From the NCBI GenBank assembly GCA_009809945.1, contig WTPW01000026.1, positions 275,489 through 339,488 on the forward strand: 64,000 nucleotides of DNA, written 5' to 3'. Source of the stretch: Gigaspora margarita. Its lineage: Eukaryota; Glomeromycota; Glomeromycetes; Diversisporales; Gigasporaceae. The notes beneath the pieces are model-generated. The model searched no databases, was not told the origin of the DNA, and was given only the letters and a program-made list of their open reading frames with translations. Shown here piece after piece: positions 35,330 to 47,000 of the stretch. Every line of letters begins with the position of its first letter. Positions within the stretch are counted from its first letter, which is position 1. A program made the position numbers and the translations under genes.

Positions 35330-36210
35330 GGAGCCCAGTTTAGACAATTGCTTCTTGAATTTGCAGACCTCTTTGCAAAAGATATGACCCATCTGGGTAG
35401 AAATGACCTAGTTGTTCATTGAATATTCACTGATGATGGACCCCCTATTAGCTCACGACCCTATATGGTACCTCTTACTGAACAAACATTTATAAATGAA
35501 GAAGTACAGCGAATGTTAGAAAATAAATTAATTAGAGAGTTCTCTAGTCCTTGGGCCTCTCCTGTTGTACTTGTTAACAAAAAAATGGAAAGAAAAGATT
35601 TTGTGTAGATTACTGAAAACTTAACAATGTTATCAAGAAAGGCCAGTACCCTCTACCTCGAATTGATGAAATGCTCAATTCCCTTGCTGGAGCTACTTAC
35701 TTTTCCACTTTAGATCTTATGAGTGGATATTGGCAAGTAAAAGTACACCCAGAAGATAGAGAGAAAACTGCTTTATAACCAGATACGGAATCTATGAATT
35801 CAACATCATGCCTTTTGGATTGTGTAATGCCCCTGCTACCTTTCAACGCCTCATGAACCAGGTTTATAAAGGTATAGCCTACAAGTATGTTGTGGTATAT
35901 TTGGATGATACCAATGTCTTCTCTCGAACCTTTGATAATCATATTAAACACCTACAAGAAGTCTTTACTAGAATTAGAAAAGCTAGATTGAAATTAAATA
36001 TTGAAAATTGTAATTTTTGGATGAAACGATTACCTTTTCTAGGACATATCATAGAAGAAAAAGGAATCTCCCCAGACCAGACAAAATAATTGCTGTACAA
36101 AATATCCAAACTCCCCAAAATATAACGCAATTACGATCATTCTTGGGACTTGCTGGATACTATAGATGATTCATTAAATATTTCTCTTCTATTGCTCATC
36201 CTCTTAATCA
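35330..36210 (+). pseudogene. gypsy-2 reverse transcriptase domain (fossil)
   Basis: Motifs occur in family order: LIREFSSPWASPVVLV, FSTLDLMSGYWQV, FGLCNAPATFQRLMN, and VVVYLDDTNVFS with the YLDD active site near 35900. FLGHIIEEKGISPD follows. The domain copies element RNA into DNA. Confidence 0.9.
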
Positions 36211-36239
36211 GCTATTGCATAAGGATAATGCGTATGAAT

Positions 36240-36710
36240 GAAATATGGAGTGTCAAAAGGCTTTTGATGAATTAAAACACTGGTTGACTACTGCCCCTAT
36301 CCTCGTCTACTCAGACTATAGAAAAGAATTCATTCTTGCCACAGATGCATCCTATGAAGGATTTGGAGCCACTTTAAGCCAACTCTCTGATGATAAAAAG
36401 GAACACCCAATTGCCTATGCTAGTAAAAGTTTGAAAAAGGAAGAAGTGAATTATGGAGCCACTGAACTAGAATGTGCTGCCATTGTATGGGCCATTGAAC
36501 ATTTTCATAAATATTTTGGTACAAGTCACTTCACACTAGTTACAGACCACTCTGCTCTTAAATGGTTAAAGTCATCCCAACCCAAAGGATGTTTAGGTCG
36601 TTGGATTATGAAACTCCAACCCTATCATTTTACTATTATACACAAACCCAGAAGAATCCATTTGAATGTTGATGCTCTTTCTTGTCTACCGACCCAGACA
36701 CACCGTCACC
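36240..36710 (+). pseudogene. gypsy-2 RNase H domain (fossil)
   Basis: FILATDASYEGFGATLSQ (first Asp), YASKSLKKEEVNYGATELE (Glu) and LVTDHSALKWL (Asp) lie in the usual gypsy order. The domain runs up to the small MITE at 36711. Confidence 0.9.
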
Positions 36711-36979
36711 CAGTGTTGTCACGGGACAGCCTTGGACAATGACTTGGAAATTTTGGACAATTAAATAAAGTAAAATTACTTAAAATTTTATTAAGATAAC
36801 CTATTTTAATTTTAACTGGAATGTGTTCAGCATCTAAAAAAATATATAGTTATATATTTTTTAGATAGATTGATTAATTATTAAAGCCTGAACAAGCTTT
36901 GGACAATCTTGGACGTTTGGACAATTTTGGACATGGACAAGCCAAAAAAGGCCGTGGACAGCCAAAACGTACAACACTG
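36711..36979. mobile_element. hAT-like MITE, 269 bp, inside gypsy-2
   Basis: Both ends start CAGTGTTGT (left CAGTGTTGTCACGGG; right, reverse-complemented, CAGTGTTGTACGTTT). The flanking 8 bp are CCGTCACC (36703-36710) and CCTTCACC (36980-36987), a 7/8 match. TTGGACA words recur near both ends as subterminal repeats. The 8-bp duplication and CAGTG ends suggest hAT. It separates the RNase H and integrase regions. Confidence 0.85.
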
Positions 36980-36989
36980 CCTTCACCCT

Positions 36990-38290
36990 ATTGATTCCAC
37001 ATGAATCTAGACCAATATCAAAACCTACTAGAGTATTTAGAATCAGATACTCTCTCCCCTAACTTAACGGATAATGAACAAAGAACAATTATTAACCAAT
37101 CTAGACGATATGAAGTGAAAAATAAATTATTATACAAAAAGAATAGAAAAGATCCAGACAAACCTATTAGAGTAATTAAATGGACTGANNNTGAACCAAT
37201 ATTGNANATGATGCATAGTCANCCTACTGCTNGACANTTAGGAACAGATGCTATGTATTATAAGATATCTGAACGATATTATTGGGACCAAATGTATAGA
37301 GATGTTCAGAACTATGTTCGCTTTTGTGAAATATGCCAGAAACGAGGCAAAAGTAAAAGAAAGGAACCTCTCCACCCTATCCAAGTTGGAAGAGCCTTTG
37401 AATGTATTGGAATAGATTTAGTTGGACCTCTCCCTATAACTTCTCAAAATAATCACTATGTTATTGTTGCTACTGATTATCTGACCCGCTGGCCAGAAGC
37501 CAAAGCTATACCAGATGCAGGTGCAAAAACCTTAGCCAAGTTTATTTTTGAAGAAATTGTTTGTAGACATGGAGTACCTAAGATGATACTCTCAGATAAT
37601 GGAAAGAATTTTGTTAGTGAAATTGTGAGGATACTATGTGAAAAGTTCTTGATAAAACATATATTTTCTTCACCTTACCACCCACAAACAAATGGAATGG
37701 TTGAAAGATTAAACAGAACCCTTTGTAACTCTCTTGCAAAAGTTACAGAAAAAGATACAGAATGGGATACACATATATCTGCTGTACTATTTGTATACAG
37801 GACCAAACGACATGCAACAACAGGATACACTCCTTTTCATTTGGTATATGGTCGACAAGCTATTTTACCAATTGAAACTGTTATCCCGATAGACCCTACT
37901 GATCCAGATGATGAAATCTCTCTAGAAGATAGTATTCTCCAATGAGCATTTGAATTAATTGAAGAATTACCCTATCACCATAGTAGTGCCAGAGAAAATA
38001 CTATTAAATCTCAAAAGAAACAGAAGGTTCGATTTGATTTCAAGATACAGAAAGAAGAATTTGAAATTAGTGATAAAGTTTGGGTACAAAGAAAAGACAT
38101 TGAAGCCTCTAGATCTGCAAAATTTGAAGAGAAAAGAATAGGACCATTTATTGTTAAGGAAAAATTAAATAATGGCACCTATAAACTGTATACAATAGAT
38201 GGAAAAACTTTAAAGCAGTACTACAATAGTGATCGTCTTGTTAAGTACTATGAGAAACAGAATTGGCAACCAATGATTGTTATTTAGAAT
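36990..38290 (+). pseudogene. gypsy-2 integrase with C-terminal tail (fossil)
   Basis: A zinc-binding HHCC-type N-terminus (FCEICQKRGK near 37330) precedes the DDE core. IGIDLVGPLPIT carries the first Asp, and ILSDNGKNFVSE carries the second. YHPQTNGMVERLNRTL carries the Glu. A tail with DKVWVQRKD and KLNNGTYKLYTIDGK follows to about 38285. A few N bases near 37189-37237 blur the start. Integrase inserts the DNA copy into the host genome. Confidence 0.9.
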
Positions 38291-38836
38291 TTCCGGAGTG
38301 AAATTCTTAAAACAGATGGAAACACAGCCTGACCCCTTAATTTACAATGTACAACAAACAAATTTTTTAAGCCACCCCACCTTTGTTTAAAATTAGAAAT
38401 AGAAGTAATATAATATTATATAAGAATCGGATTTTAGATTCGTGGCACGTTCGCCACTAAGTAAAGTCAGTCAATATTGCTCCTTTTGAGCTGAAATGTT
38501 GACTGTATACCCATCGGGATATTGCGCATCTTTTCTACTAAGCTTATATTAATACGAAAACGCTATGGGAACTCGCAAATTGACTTGACGGCATTTTTGA
38601 TCGGCAAGGAAATATTTGGACATGTGACCCACGTTACGAATTTTTGATCACATGATGAATGTTGCGAACATAATAGATATTGCGAAACAATTGTATAGTT
38701 TTATTATTATTTCTTTTGAATGTACAACAATATATATTTTTTTTAAAACCTAGCCCCTTTATTTCAACATCACAATTTCTAAAAATACTCCTCCTTTTCT
38801 CTCTTTTCTTCAAAGAACAAAACTTTAAATCTTAAA
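38291..38836 (+). other. gypsy-2 spacer between integrase and downstream frame
   Basis: This non-coding stretch of about 550 bp is less AT-rich than its surroundings. Words such as GTGGCACGTTCGCCAC (a small inverted repeat) and GATATTGCGAAACAA occur in it. It could hold a promoter for the downstream frame; this is an inference from position only. Confidence 0.45.
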
Positions 38837-39692
38837 ATGGAAACTCCTATTATTAGACCCAGACTTTTAAAGCACTTATAGAATTCGTTAAATGTTGGAA
38901 CCTAGAATCTGTTGCATATAATACTAGTCTCATTATAAATGGACATAGAGCTGTAATAATGAATTGAATGGAAATTTTGTCCTCTATGGAATTCCCATTA
39001 GAAGATACAGACCATAATGAAAATAATGCTACTAATACTTCTTTCCTAGAATTAGAAACTGCCTACTCTTCAAATCTAAATGAAATTTCCCCTACAGACC
39101 CAGAAGAAACCACAATCTTCAAGAATAATGATATTGGATGGAACATAGGAAATGAAGAAATCCTAGGAAATCCAGAAGTACTTCCAGATCCTCCTGCTAA
39201 TGAAAATAGTGAAACAACTCTAGAAACAGATGACCTTACAAGAGAACAAAGTACTATTATGACCAGAATTCTCAAGGACCTGATGGATGAAAAATTGAAT
39301 ACTCCTCTTCGAGCAAATCCTCTTTTAACTTTTTCTTGGAAGGATAATGTTAATGAAATAATCCACCGACTAAACCGAGAAATTTGAGGAAGTCAAAGAG
39401 AAAAACAAGTCTGCATACTTGAAGCTTGTTATTATTTAGGAACTATTTTGAGTGAGTTTCAAAATAATTCTAAAGTTTCTAAAGAGATTGGGCAACTCTT
39501 AAAGAACTCTTTGGGAACGTATAAAATGTATAATTTCTGAAAAGGAGCCAACCGAATATATCAAGTCCTCCAACCTCAAGAACTATCCCGATTGTACCAG
39601 ACACAGTTTATTACTTTAAGTAATATGAACAGACTTTCTACTGAAAATTTTGATAGGTTAATAGAATTGAGAACTAACGGAGTCAGTTCTTA
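38837..39692 (+). pseudogene. gypsy-2 downstream accessory frame (ORF3), unknown function
   Basis: A reading region starting METPIIRPR at 38837 continues with an acidic stretch (open part at 38968-39387) and ends with NRLSTENFDRLIELRTNG just before the purine-rich tract. I recognise no domain. Gypsy-1 also has a coding-like stretch in the same place after its integrase. The function is unknown, and the frame is broken. Confidence 0.55.
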
Positions 39693-39705
39693 AAGCGGAA
39701 GGAAA

Positions 39706-40132
39706 TGTTATAGAATAGGTCTCTAAATTCTAATCGCTAGAAGATTCTAAGTGTTTCTATTACTTTATAGTTTTATTGTTTTATTGTTTTATTACTTTAT
39801 TGTTTTATTACTTTATTACTTTATTGTTTTATTACTTTTCAAAAGATATATAAACCCTAGTTTTCTACCCTCCTGCACAATAGACTCAGATTCCCCTCTC
39901 CTCTCCTAATGTTTACAAATAAATATCCTCTCTATATCCTATCATATTATTATAAAATATATCTTATCCCAATAAATATTCTCTTGCTCTTTGATAAATA
40001 TATACTGAACTACTCTAGTGAAGTAATATTCCACTTGCACACCGCTTCATATCTTCTCTGACCCTTACAAGTTCCCTGTCACTGTGTGTTGTGTTGCAAG
40101 TACTATATTGAAGGCAATAGTCGCTTGTAACA
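39706..40132 (+). repeat. 3' LTR of gypsy-2
   Basis: Preceded by the purine-rich tract AAAGCGGAAGGAAA (39692-39705), which primes plus-strand DNA synthesis. It is identical in length to the 5' LTR and differs at about 17 positions. Confidence 0.92.
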
Positions 40133-40136
40133 GTAT

Positions 40137-40300
40137 TTTTTTAGTAAAAAAAAAAAAATGACTGACCAATCGAAGTCTCCAGATTCTGATGTATTGCAAA
40201 ACAAAAATCAAACTTTATGTGGTCTAATCTAAGATATGAACATAATTCTATTAATTTGCAGTAAAAAAAAAAAAAAAAAAAAAAATAATCTGACTGAAGT
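40137..40300. repeat. Tandem array with A-runs and ATCTGACTGA units, right part
   Basis: This continues the array at 29545-29811 beyond the gypsy-2 insertion. A-runs at about 40146 and 40263 each precede a GACTGA word. Confidence 0.6.
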
Positions 40301-40990
40301 TTTGTCATTTGTGTATTTATATTCTTGTTTTGTAAAATTGTTTTGCTGTTTTTAATTCCATTGATTAATAAAAGTTCTTTATACTCATGGGCTAAATTAA
40401 TACAAATGAAATGAATTCAAATGTAACAGTAAATAAGTATTTATGATCTTGTTTTGTGAACTTGTTTTACTGTTTTTAATTCCATTGATTAATAAATCTT
40501 CTTTATACTCACATGCTGAATGAGGTGATTAATGCGAATAAAATGCATTTAAACATAATGGTAAATTAGTATTTATGATCTTGTTTTGTAAACTTGTTTT
40601 TAATTCCATTGAATAAAAGTTCTTTATACTTACAAACTAAATTAATGTGAAAGAAATGAATTTAAAGTAATGGTTAATAAGTACTTATGATTTTGTTATG
40701 TGAACTTGTTTTGCTGTTTTTAATTCCATTGATAAACAAATATTCTTTATACTCACGAGCTGAATAAAATGATTAATGCAAATGAAATAAATTTAAGCGT
40801 AATAGTAAATAAGTACTTATGATCTTGATTTGTGAACTTGTTTGCTGTTTTTAATTCCATTGATAAACGAATGTTCTTTAATTCTATTGAAAAACAAATG
40901 TTCTTTATACTCATTTGCTAAGTGAGATGGGCAATTAATGCGAATGAAATGAATTTAAATATAATGGTAAATAATTTTATTTATGTTCTT
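40301..40990. repeat. Tandem array, ~120-bp unit, about five copies
   Basis: Each unit has TGTTTTTAATTCCATTGA followed by TTCTTTATACTCA and TTATGATCTTGTTTTGTRAACT. Unit starts lie near 40350, 40471, 40597, 40715 and 40845. It is non-coding and sits directly left of the Sel1 fragment. Confidence 0.8.
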
Positions 40991-41049
40991 TCTTGTTATT
41001 TCTTAAAATTATTAAATACTTTATCCTTATAGACTACAAATAACTAACA

Positions 41050-42035
41050 ATAAATATTTATGACTTAAATCGACGATTTAGATTGATGGATGAGTGAACT
41101 TTAAAATTACTCCCTAATAAAATATTAAAAACAATTAAAAATTAACTTACTTTTTATACCATTTCCAAAATTTATCTTAATCTTTCTCAATGCTAATTTT
41201 ATAAAGGTAACAAACAGCAGTTTTTCAAATTCCCATAGAATTATCAGTCTTAGCTATTTCAGATAATATGTGAATATTTTATGCTTATCGATTTCGACAC
41301 CAATTCCTAAATTATAATAATAACCAACTTGATACATTCCGTTAGAATTATTCATGTCTGCTGATTTTTGATAATGTGTGAATGCTTTGTTTTCATTCTT
41401 TTCAATTCCAATTCCATATTTGCAAAAATAACCTAGCTAGAAAATTTTGTTTGGTTCGTCTGTATTTGCCAATTTATGACAATCAGAAAATTCAGTTTGT
41501 TGAAGCCATCGATTAATGTGGTCAAATTTTCATTGAAAATCGCTGATTTAGATTAATGAATAAGTGAACTCTAAACTTACTTCCTAATAACAAAATATTA
41601 AAAAAATTAAAAATTAACTTACTTTTTATACCATTCCCAAAATTTATCTTCATCTTTCTCAATGCCAATTCCATAAAGGTAACAAACAGCAGTTTTCCAA
41701 ATTCCCATAGAATTATCAGCTTTTTCTATTTCAGATAATATGTAAACACTTTATGCTTATCGATTTTGATGCCAATTCCTAAATTATAATAATAACCAAC
41801 TTGATACATTCTGTTAGAATTATTCATGTCTGTCGATTTTTGATAATGTGTGAATGCTTTGTTTTCATCCTTTTCAACTTCAATTCCATATTCATAAAAA
41901 TAACTGAGCCAAAAATTCCCATTTGGATTGTCTGTATCTGCCAATTTATGACAATCAGGAAATTCAGTTTGTTGAAGCCATCGAATATTGTGGCCAAATT
42001 TTTGTTGGACATCTTTGATTAAATAATAAAAAAAA
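41050..42035 (-). pseudogene. Sel1-like repeat gene fragment, tandemly duplicated
   Basis: Two copies of about 480 bp (about 41065-41547 and 41548-42030) encode, on the minus strand, Sel1-type helical repeats such as NNSNRMYQVGYYYNLGIG and WLSYFYEYGIEVEKDENKAF. Sel1 repeats form alpha-solenoid adaptor surfaces and are greatly expanded in arbuscular-mycorrhizal fungi. Each copy ends its coding part near a GTAAGT donor-like site followed by an AT-rich stretch ending TTAG, so a short intron is likely. Stops and frame changes break both copies, the left one more strongly. It lies within the Tigger composite, which suggests capture of a host gene piece. Confidence 0.75.
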
Positions 42036-42780
42036 TGGATACATATTACAATTTGCAGTTTTTAGCTTACAAACATAGCAGGCAGATATTATCAACTAAA
42101 AAATTCTGCTACAAACCTTACTATTTTGATGATACACAGTACGTGACTCACCAATACATGCTACTAACATTATCCATATCTCAGTTAATTTAATATCTAC
42201 AAAGTGCATATAGTGAACGAAAGTCAATTCTTGAAAATCATAGATGACTGATCATTGCTGTATCATCATTTCAATTTTTACTTTTTGATTATTAATTCAC
42301 AGATCAATTACGAATAATGATATTTCTGTTATGACATTAATTACGCAAATGATTAAATGTCGCAATAATTACAATTTAAAAAAGATCACACGCAAACGGG
42401 TGAAAATCAGGTAAATTTACATGCATTTATAATCTAATTTATCTTGAGAAATTCAGAAAATATAGTAAATTCCTGTGACATGTGACCTGCAACAGTTCAT
42501 ACTATCACTATAATTTGTCATAATTTAAGAATATATATCTCAAAATAATCAAGAACAGACACATTCGTAATGGCTAGTTGATATGTTTCAATAAACTTTT
42601 CACACTATAGCAATAGTATTTTCACACATGCATGACATATGAAATATGCTATAATCGAATAAATAAAATCATTACTAAATAGGCTAGTGAACATCAAAAT
42701 TGGACAGAACTTGTTTGAAATCATGAGTCATACAAATTAGTCACATTTTTGAATGTAGCCAAAATTGGTAAGTTCAATTC
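42036..42780. other. AT-rich stretch without recognised gene
   Basis: I see nothing beyond scattered short repeats. It is part of the Tigger composite interior. Confidence 0.4.
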
Positions 42781-43625
42781 TGTCATTATAATTAATACAT
42801 CGATATGACGAATCATATGTAAAAATAAAATTTTCCACACATTGATCACGTTTCTGAAAATGACCAATCAAAAATGTTCAAATAGAGAATTTGCGTAGAT
42901 TATAGCAAAATAATATAATATGCACGTGTCCTGAGTTATCCAATCAAATTAAGAATAAAAGACCAATCAGTGTGCAAATTATTTTAGATTGTTTTTTAAT
43001 AATTAACTATATTGTTATTATTTAATACATTAATATGATGAATCGTATATAAAAATTAATTTTCCCACAGATCGGTCACATTTCTGAAGATGGCCAATCA
43101 AAAATTTTTAAACAGACAAAGGTGGTATATATTGCATCAGAATGATATAAAGAGCACGTGTACTGTGTTATCCAATCAAATCAAAAATAAAAGACCAATC
43201 AGAGTACAGTTTTCTGTTGATCAGAGTGCAAATTATTTTGGATTGTTTTTGATTTTTGATGATGACGAAGATGCAAAGTGCGTGTAATAATCGAAAATCA
43301 TTGATAGATCAATTACAAATTATGACAATATTTATCATGCAAATGATCATATGTCATTATTTTTCTCATGGTTTGATTACGGTTTTGGATATAGTAAACC
43401 AAAAATGGCAAAGAGCGATATTGTATGATTATAAAAATTTCCTGCATACTGTCATGTTTCTGAAAGATGACTGATCGAAAACGTTCAAATAGTCGAACTT
43501 TACATCAATGATATAATGTGCATGTGTATCGAATTACTTAATCAAATCAAGAATAAAAGACCAATCAGCGTGCAGATTTATGTCGAACAGAGTGCAAATT
43601 ATTTTCGTATGTTTTTAAAAACGCA
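42781..43625. repeat. Imperfect ~200-bp repeats, three copies
   Basis: Copies at about 42790-42995, 43025-43252 and 43425-43620 share GTTTCTGAAAATGACC-like words, a GCACGTGT word, AATAAAAGACCAATCAG and GTGCAAATTATTTT. Short open frames here (for example 43090-43287) are not conserved between copies, so I read the region as non-coding. Confidence 0.7.
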
Positions 43626-43694
43626 TAAATCCTGATTAAAAAATTTCATTTGAACATATAAAAAAAACTCTTAAATACTTATTCCTGTATAATC

Positions 43695-43945
43695 AACCAT
43701 TTGAGCAAATTAACACATTATTTACAAACTTTTCATCCTTATAGATTTACCCGATTCAGATTACCTTCATCAGATTATTTAATCGCTCCTGTTTGTCATG
43801 TAATATAAGCATTAATTGTAATATAAAATTTAAATAAAGTACCAAATAATATCGATTTGATTTATATGTACTACCCTAATAAATCCAATGGCCTTCTTTG
43901 AACTTACCTGATTAAATGCTTTATTAACTTATTTGTAAAAATGAT
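43695..43945. repeat. Second copy of the 28800-29080 segment
   Basis: It lies in the same order and orientation as the segment near the left end of the Tigger composite. The stretches at about 43625-43690 and 43975-44065 are also related to each other (CTGATTAAAAAA and ACTTAT words). Confidence 0.72.
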
Positions 43946-44347
43946 ACCCTTAGAAGCAAAAAAAAAAAGAAAAAAAATACTGATTAAAAAAATCTCATTT
44001 GATCATATATATTGAAATAGTATAGAAAAACTCAAATACTTATCTCTGTAGAATCAATTTTTTTTTTGTTAGAAACAATGCCCAAGAGAACAACTCTTAC
44101 TGATGCACAAAAACACAATTTTTGTATCTATGCTCGTGATAATAAAAGAACCCAGTCTCAATACGTTAATTGGATTGAGGACAAGTAGAATCTCAAAGTT
44201 GATGAAAGCACAGTATCGTGTATTTTGAAAACAAGTGATGAATGAATTGAAAATGATGTTGTTAATTCAAATGCAAAGCATCACAAAACTACTACTTATC
44301 CAGAACTTGATCTTGCTCTTAAGGAGTTCATGCTGATTTATCAGCAT

Positions 44348-46196
44348 TAGTGCTCCTAGGTTCGGTTCGGGTTCAGTCCGGGATCGAACCGGACTCGGAC
44401 TCTAAATTTTACTAATTTCAAACTTCGAACCAGACTCAGACTCAATTATGAGTTCGGTCCGGGTCCGGTTCGAAGTTCGCGAACCGGTCCGAGTTCGAAT
44501 ATAGTTATATGTATTTTTTGGTGCTGAACAAGTTTACTTAGTGCATGTTTTTAGAATTAATTAGTAAAATTTTATGAATTATAAGATTTAATAAAATTTT
44601 ATTAATAAAATTTTATAAAATCTTATAATTCACAAAATTTTATTAATTAATTCTAAAAACATGCACTAAGTAAACTTGTTCAGCACCAAAAAATACATAT
44701 AACTATATTCGAACTCGGACCGGTTCGCGAACTTCGAACCGGACCCGGACCGAACTCATAATTGAGTCTGAGTCTGGTTCGAAGTTTGAAATTAGTAAAA
44801 TTTAGAGTCCGAGTCCGGTTCGATCCCGGACTGAACCCGAACCGAACCTAGGAGCACTAANNNNNNNNNNNNNNNNNNNNNNNNNNNNNNNNNNNNNNNN
44901 NNNNNNNNNNNNNNNNNNNNNNNNNNNNNNNNNNNNNNNNNNNNNNNNNNNNNNNNNNNNNNNNNNNNNNNNNNNNNNNNNNNNNNNNNNNNNNNNNNNN
45001 NNNNNNNNNNNNNNNNNNNNNNNNNNNNNNNNNNNNNNNNNNNNNNNNNNNNNNNNNNNNNNNNNNNNNNNNNNNNNNNNNNNNNNNNNNNNNNNNNNNN
45101 NNNNNNNNNNNNNNNNNNNNNNNNNNNNNNNNNNNNNNNNNNNNNNNNNNNNNNNNNNNNNNNNNNNNNNNNNNNNNNNNNNNNNNNNNNNNNNNNNNNN
45201 NNNNNNNNNNNNNNNNNNNNNNNNNNNNNNNNNNNNNNNNNNNNNNNNNNNNNNNNNNNNNNNNNNNNNNNNNNNNNNNNNNNNNNNNNNNNNNNNNNNN
45301 NNNNNNNNNNNNNNNNNNNNNNNNNNNNNNNNNNNNNNNNNNNNNNNNNNNNNNNNNNNNNNNNNNNNNNNNNNNNNNNNNNNNNNNNNNNNNNNNNNNN
45401 NNNNNNNNNNNNNNNNNNNNNNNNNNNNNNNNNNNNNNNNNNNNNNNNNNNNNNNNNNNNNNNNNNNNNNNNNNNNNNNNNNNNNNNNNNNNNNNNNNNN
45501 NNNNNNNNNNNNNNNNNNNNNNNNNNNNNNNNNNNNNNNNNNNNNNNNNNNNNNNNNNNNNNNNNNNNNNNNNNNNNNNNNNNNNNNNNNNNNNNNNNNN
45601 NNNNNNNNNNNNNNNNNNNNNNNNNNNNNNNNNNNNNNNNNNNNNNNNNNNNNNNNNNNNNNNNNNNNNNNNNNNNNNNNNNNNNNNNNNNNNNNNNNNN
45701 NNNNNNNNNNNNNNNNNNNNNNNNNNNNNNNNNNNNNNNNNNNNNNNNNNNNNNNNNNNNNNNNNNNNNNNNNNNNNNNNNNNNNNNNNNNNNNNNNNNN
45801 NNNNNNNNNNNNNNNNNNNNNNNNNNNNTCTGCCGATTTGATGCATTTTTAGGTGCTGAATAAGTTTATTTAGTGCATAAAGTTAGAATTAAATAATAAA
45901 ATTTTGTGTATTATAAGATTTTATAAAATTTTATTAATAAAATTTTATAAAATCTTAAAATTCATAAAATTTCACTAATTAATTCTAAAAATATGCACTA
46001 AGTAAACTTGTTCAGCACCAAAAAATACATATAGCTACATTTGAACTCGGACCGGTTCGCGAACTTCGAACCGAGCCCAGACCGAACTCGGACTTGACCA
46101 AAAAGTCTGAATATAAAAGTCCGAGTCCGGTTCGAAAATCGAACCAGACTCAGACTTGACTAAAGTCCGGTTTGAGTCCGGTTCGTAGGAGCACTA
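44348..46196. mobile_element. hAT-like palindromic element with N gap, inside the Tigger transposase
   Basis: The element begins TAGTGCTCCTAGGTTCGG and ends CCGGTTCGTAGGAGCACTA. The 8-bp sequence ATCAGCAT flanks it at 44340-44347 and 46197-46204. The first part, 44348-44859, is a near-perfect palindrome (arms of 256 bp centred at 44603-44604; the outer ~215 bp look identical). A 968-base N gap (44861-45828) follows, then a more diverged partial copy (45829-46196). GC-rich words such as TTCGAACCGG stand out from the AT-rich host. No transposase is visible. Confidence 0.82.
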
Positions 46197-46473
46197 ATCA
46201 GCATTGAACAATTTTAAGTGATGCTTTGCTTATCAAAAAAGCATAAGCACTTGCTGATGGTTTGGAAATTCCTCAAGGAGTGCTAAACTTCTCCCCTGAC
46301 TGGCTTTATAAATTTAAAAGTCAAAACAGTATTCGCCTACGTAAACTTCAAGGAGAGGCTACATCTGCTGATGAGGTAGCAATTAATAACATGTTGCCTT
46401 TGATAAAAGATAAGTGTGCAGATTACCCTAATTAAAGAATCTACAACATGGATGAAACAGGTCTTTTCTATTA

Positions 46474-46554
46474 GTAAAACCTCTTATCTATGTATGGTTA
46501 TGTGAATAGAATTTAGCAGATTTTTTTAATTACATTAATAAAATTTATCTTTAG
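46474..46554 (+). other. Likely intron 1 of the Tigger transposase (81 bp)
   Basis: The donor GTAAAACC follows the GLFY coding stretch and the acceptor TATCTTTAG precedes LEPDR coding. The surrounding protein motif GLFY-x-LEPD is uninterrupted in the family, which supports removal of this stretch. The junction codon reads TAG, one of the inactivating changes. Confidence 0.75.
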
Positions 46555-47000
46555 GTTGGAACCTGATAGGCATTAGCAACTTAACATCTTTCTGAATGTA
46601 AGATAAGCAAAGAATGCCTTTTAATTGCACTTTGTGCAAACACAGATGGCTCACATAAATTGAATTCTCTTGTAATTGGAAAATACAAAAAACTGTACTG
46701 CTTTAAAAACATCAATATCAGTAATTTGTCTATGACGTACAGAAATAATACTAAGGCTTGGATGAATACATCCCTCTTTCAGAAATGGATTAAAGAATTT
46801 GATCACCAAATTGGTCTTAAGTATCAGGGTCAACATGTGCTCTTACTTCTCAACAACTGCACTAGCCATGATATTACTGGTGTTACTCTTCAATATACTG
46901 ATGTTTTGTTCTTACCTTCAAATACAACTTCGAAAATTCAGCCCATGGATGCTAGAATCATTATGAGTTTCAAAAGGCATTATTGTCACCTTCATATTCA

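Larger units (their letters stand above)
29816..40132 (+). mobile_element. gypsy-2: Ty3/gypsy LTR retrotransposon fossil inside the Tigger composite
   Basis: Two 427-bp LTRs (29816-30242 and 39706-40132) begin TGTTATAG and end TTGTAACA. The 4-bp target duplication GTAT lies at 29812-29815 and 40133-40136. The LTRs differ at about 17 positions by hand count (about 4%), so it is clearly younger than gypsy-1. Order inside: leader, a large 5' frame, Gag core, zinc knuckle, protease, a Cys-rich accessory region, reverse transcriptase, RNase H, integrase, spacer, an accessory frame (ORF3), purine-rich tract and 3' LTR. All parts are present but it is broken, with perhaps a dozen or so breaks plus a 269-bp MITE. 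Confidence 0.92.

Noticed and set aside
43090-43474. Short plus-strand frames
   Set aside because: They fall in 200-bp repeats and are not kept open in the other copies.
44857-45846. Open frame across the second N gap
   Set aside because: It is only gap sequence flanked by a palindrome.
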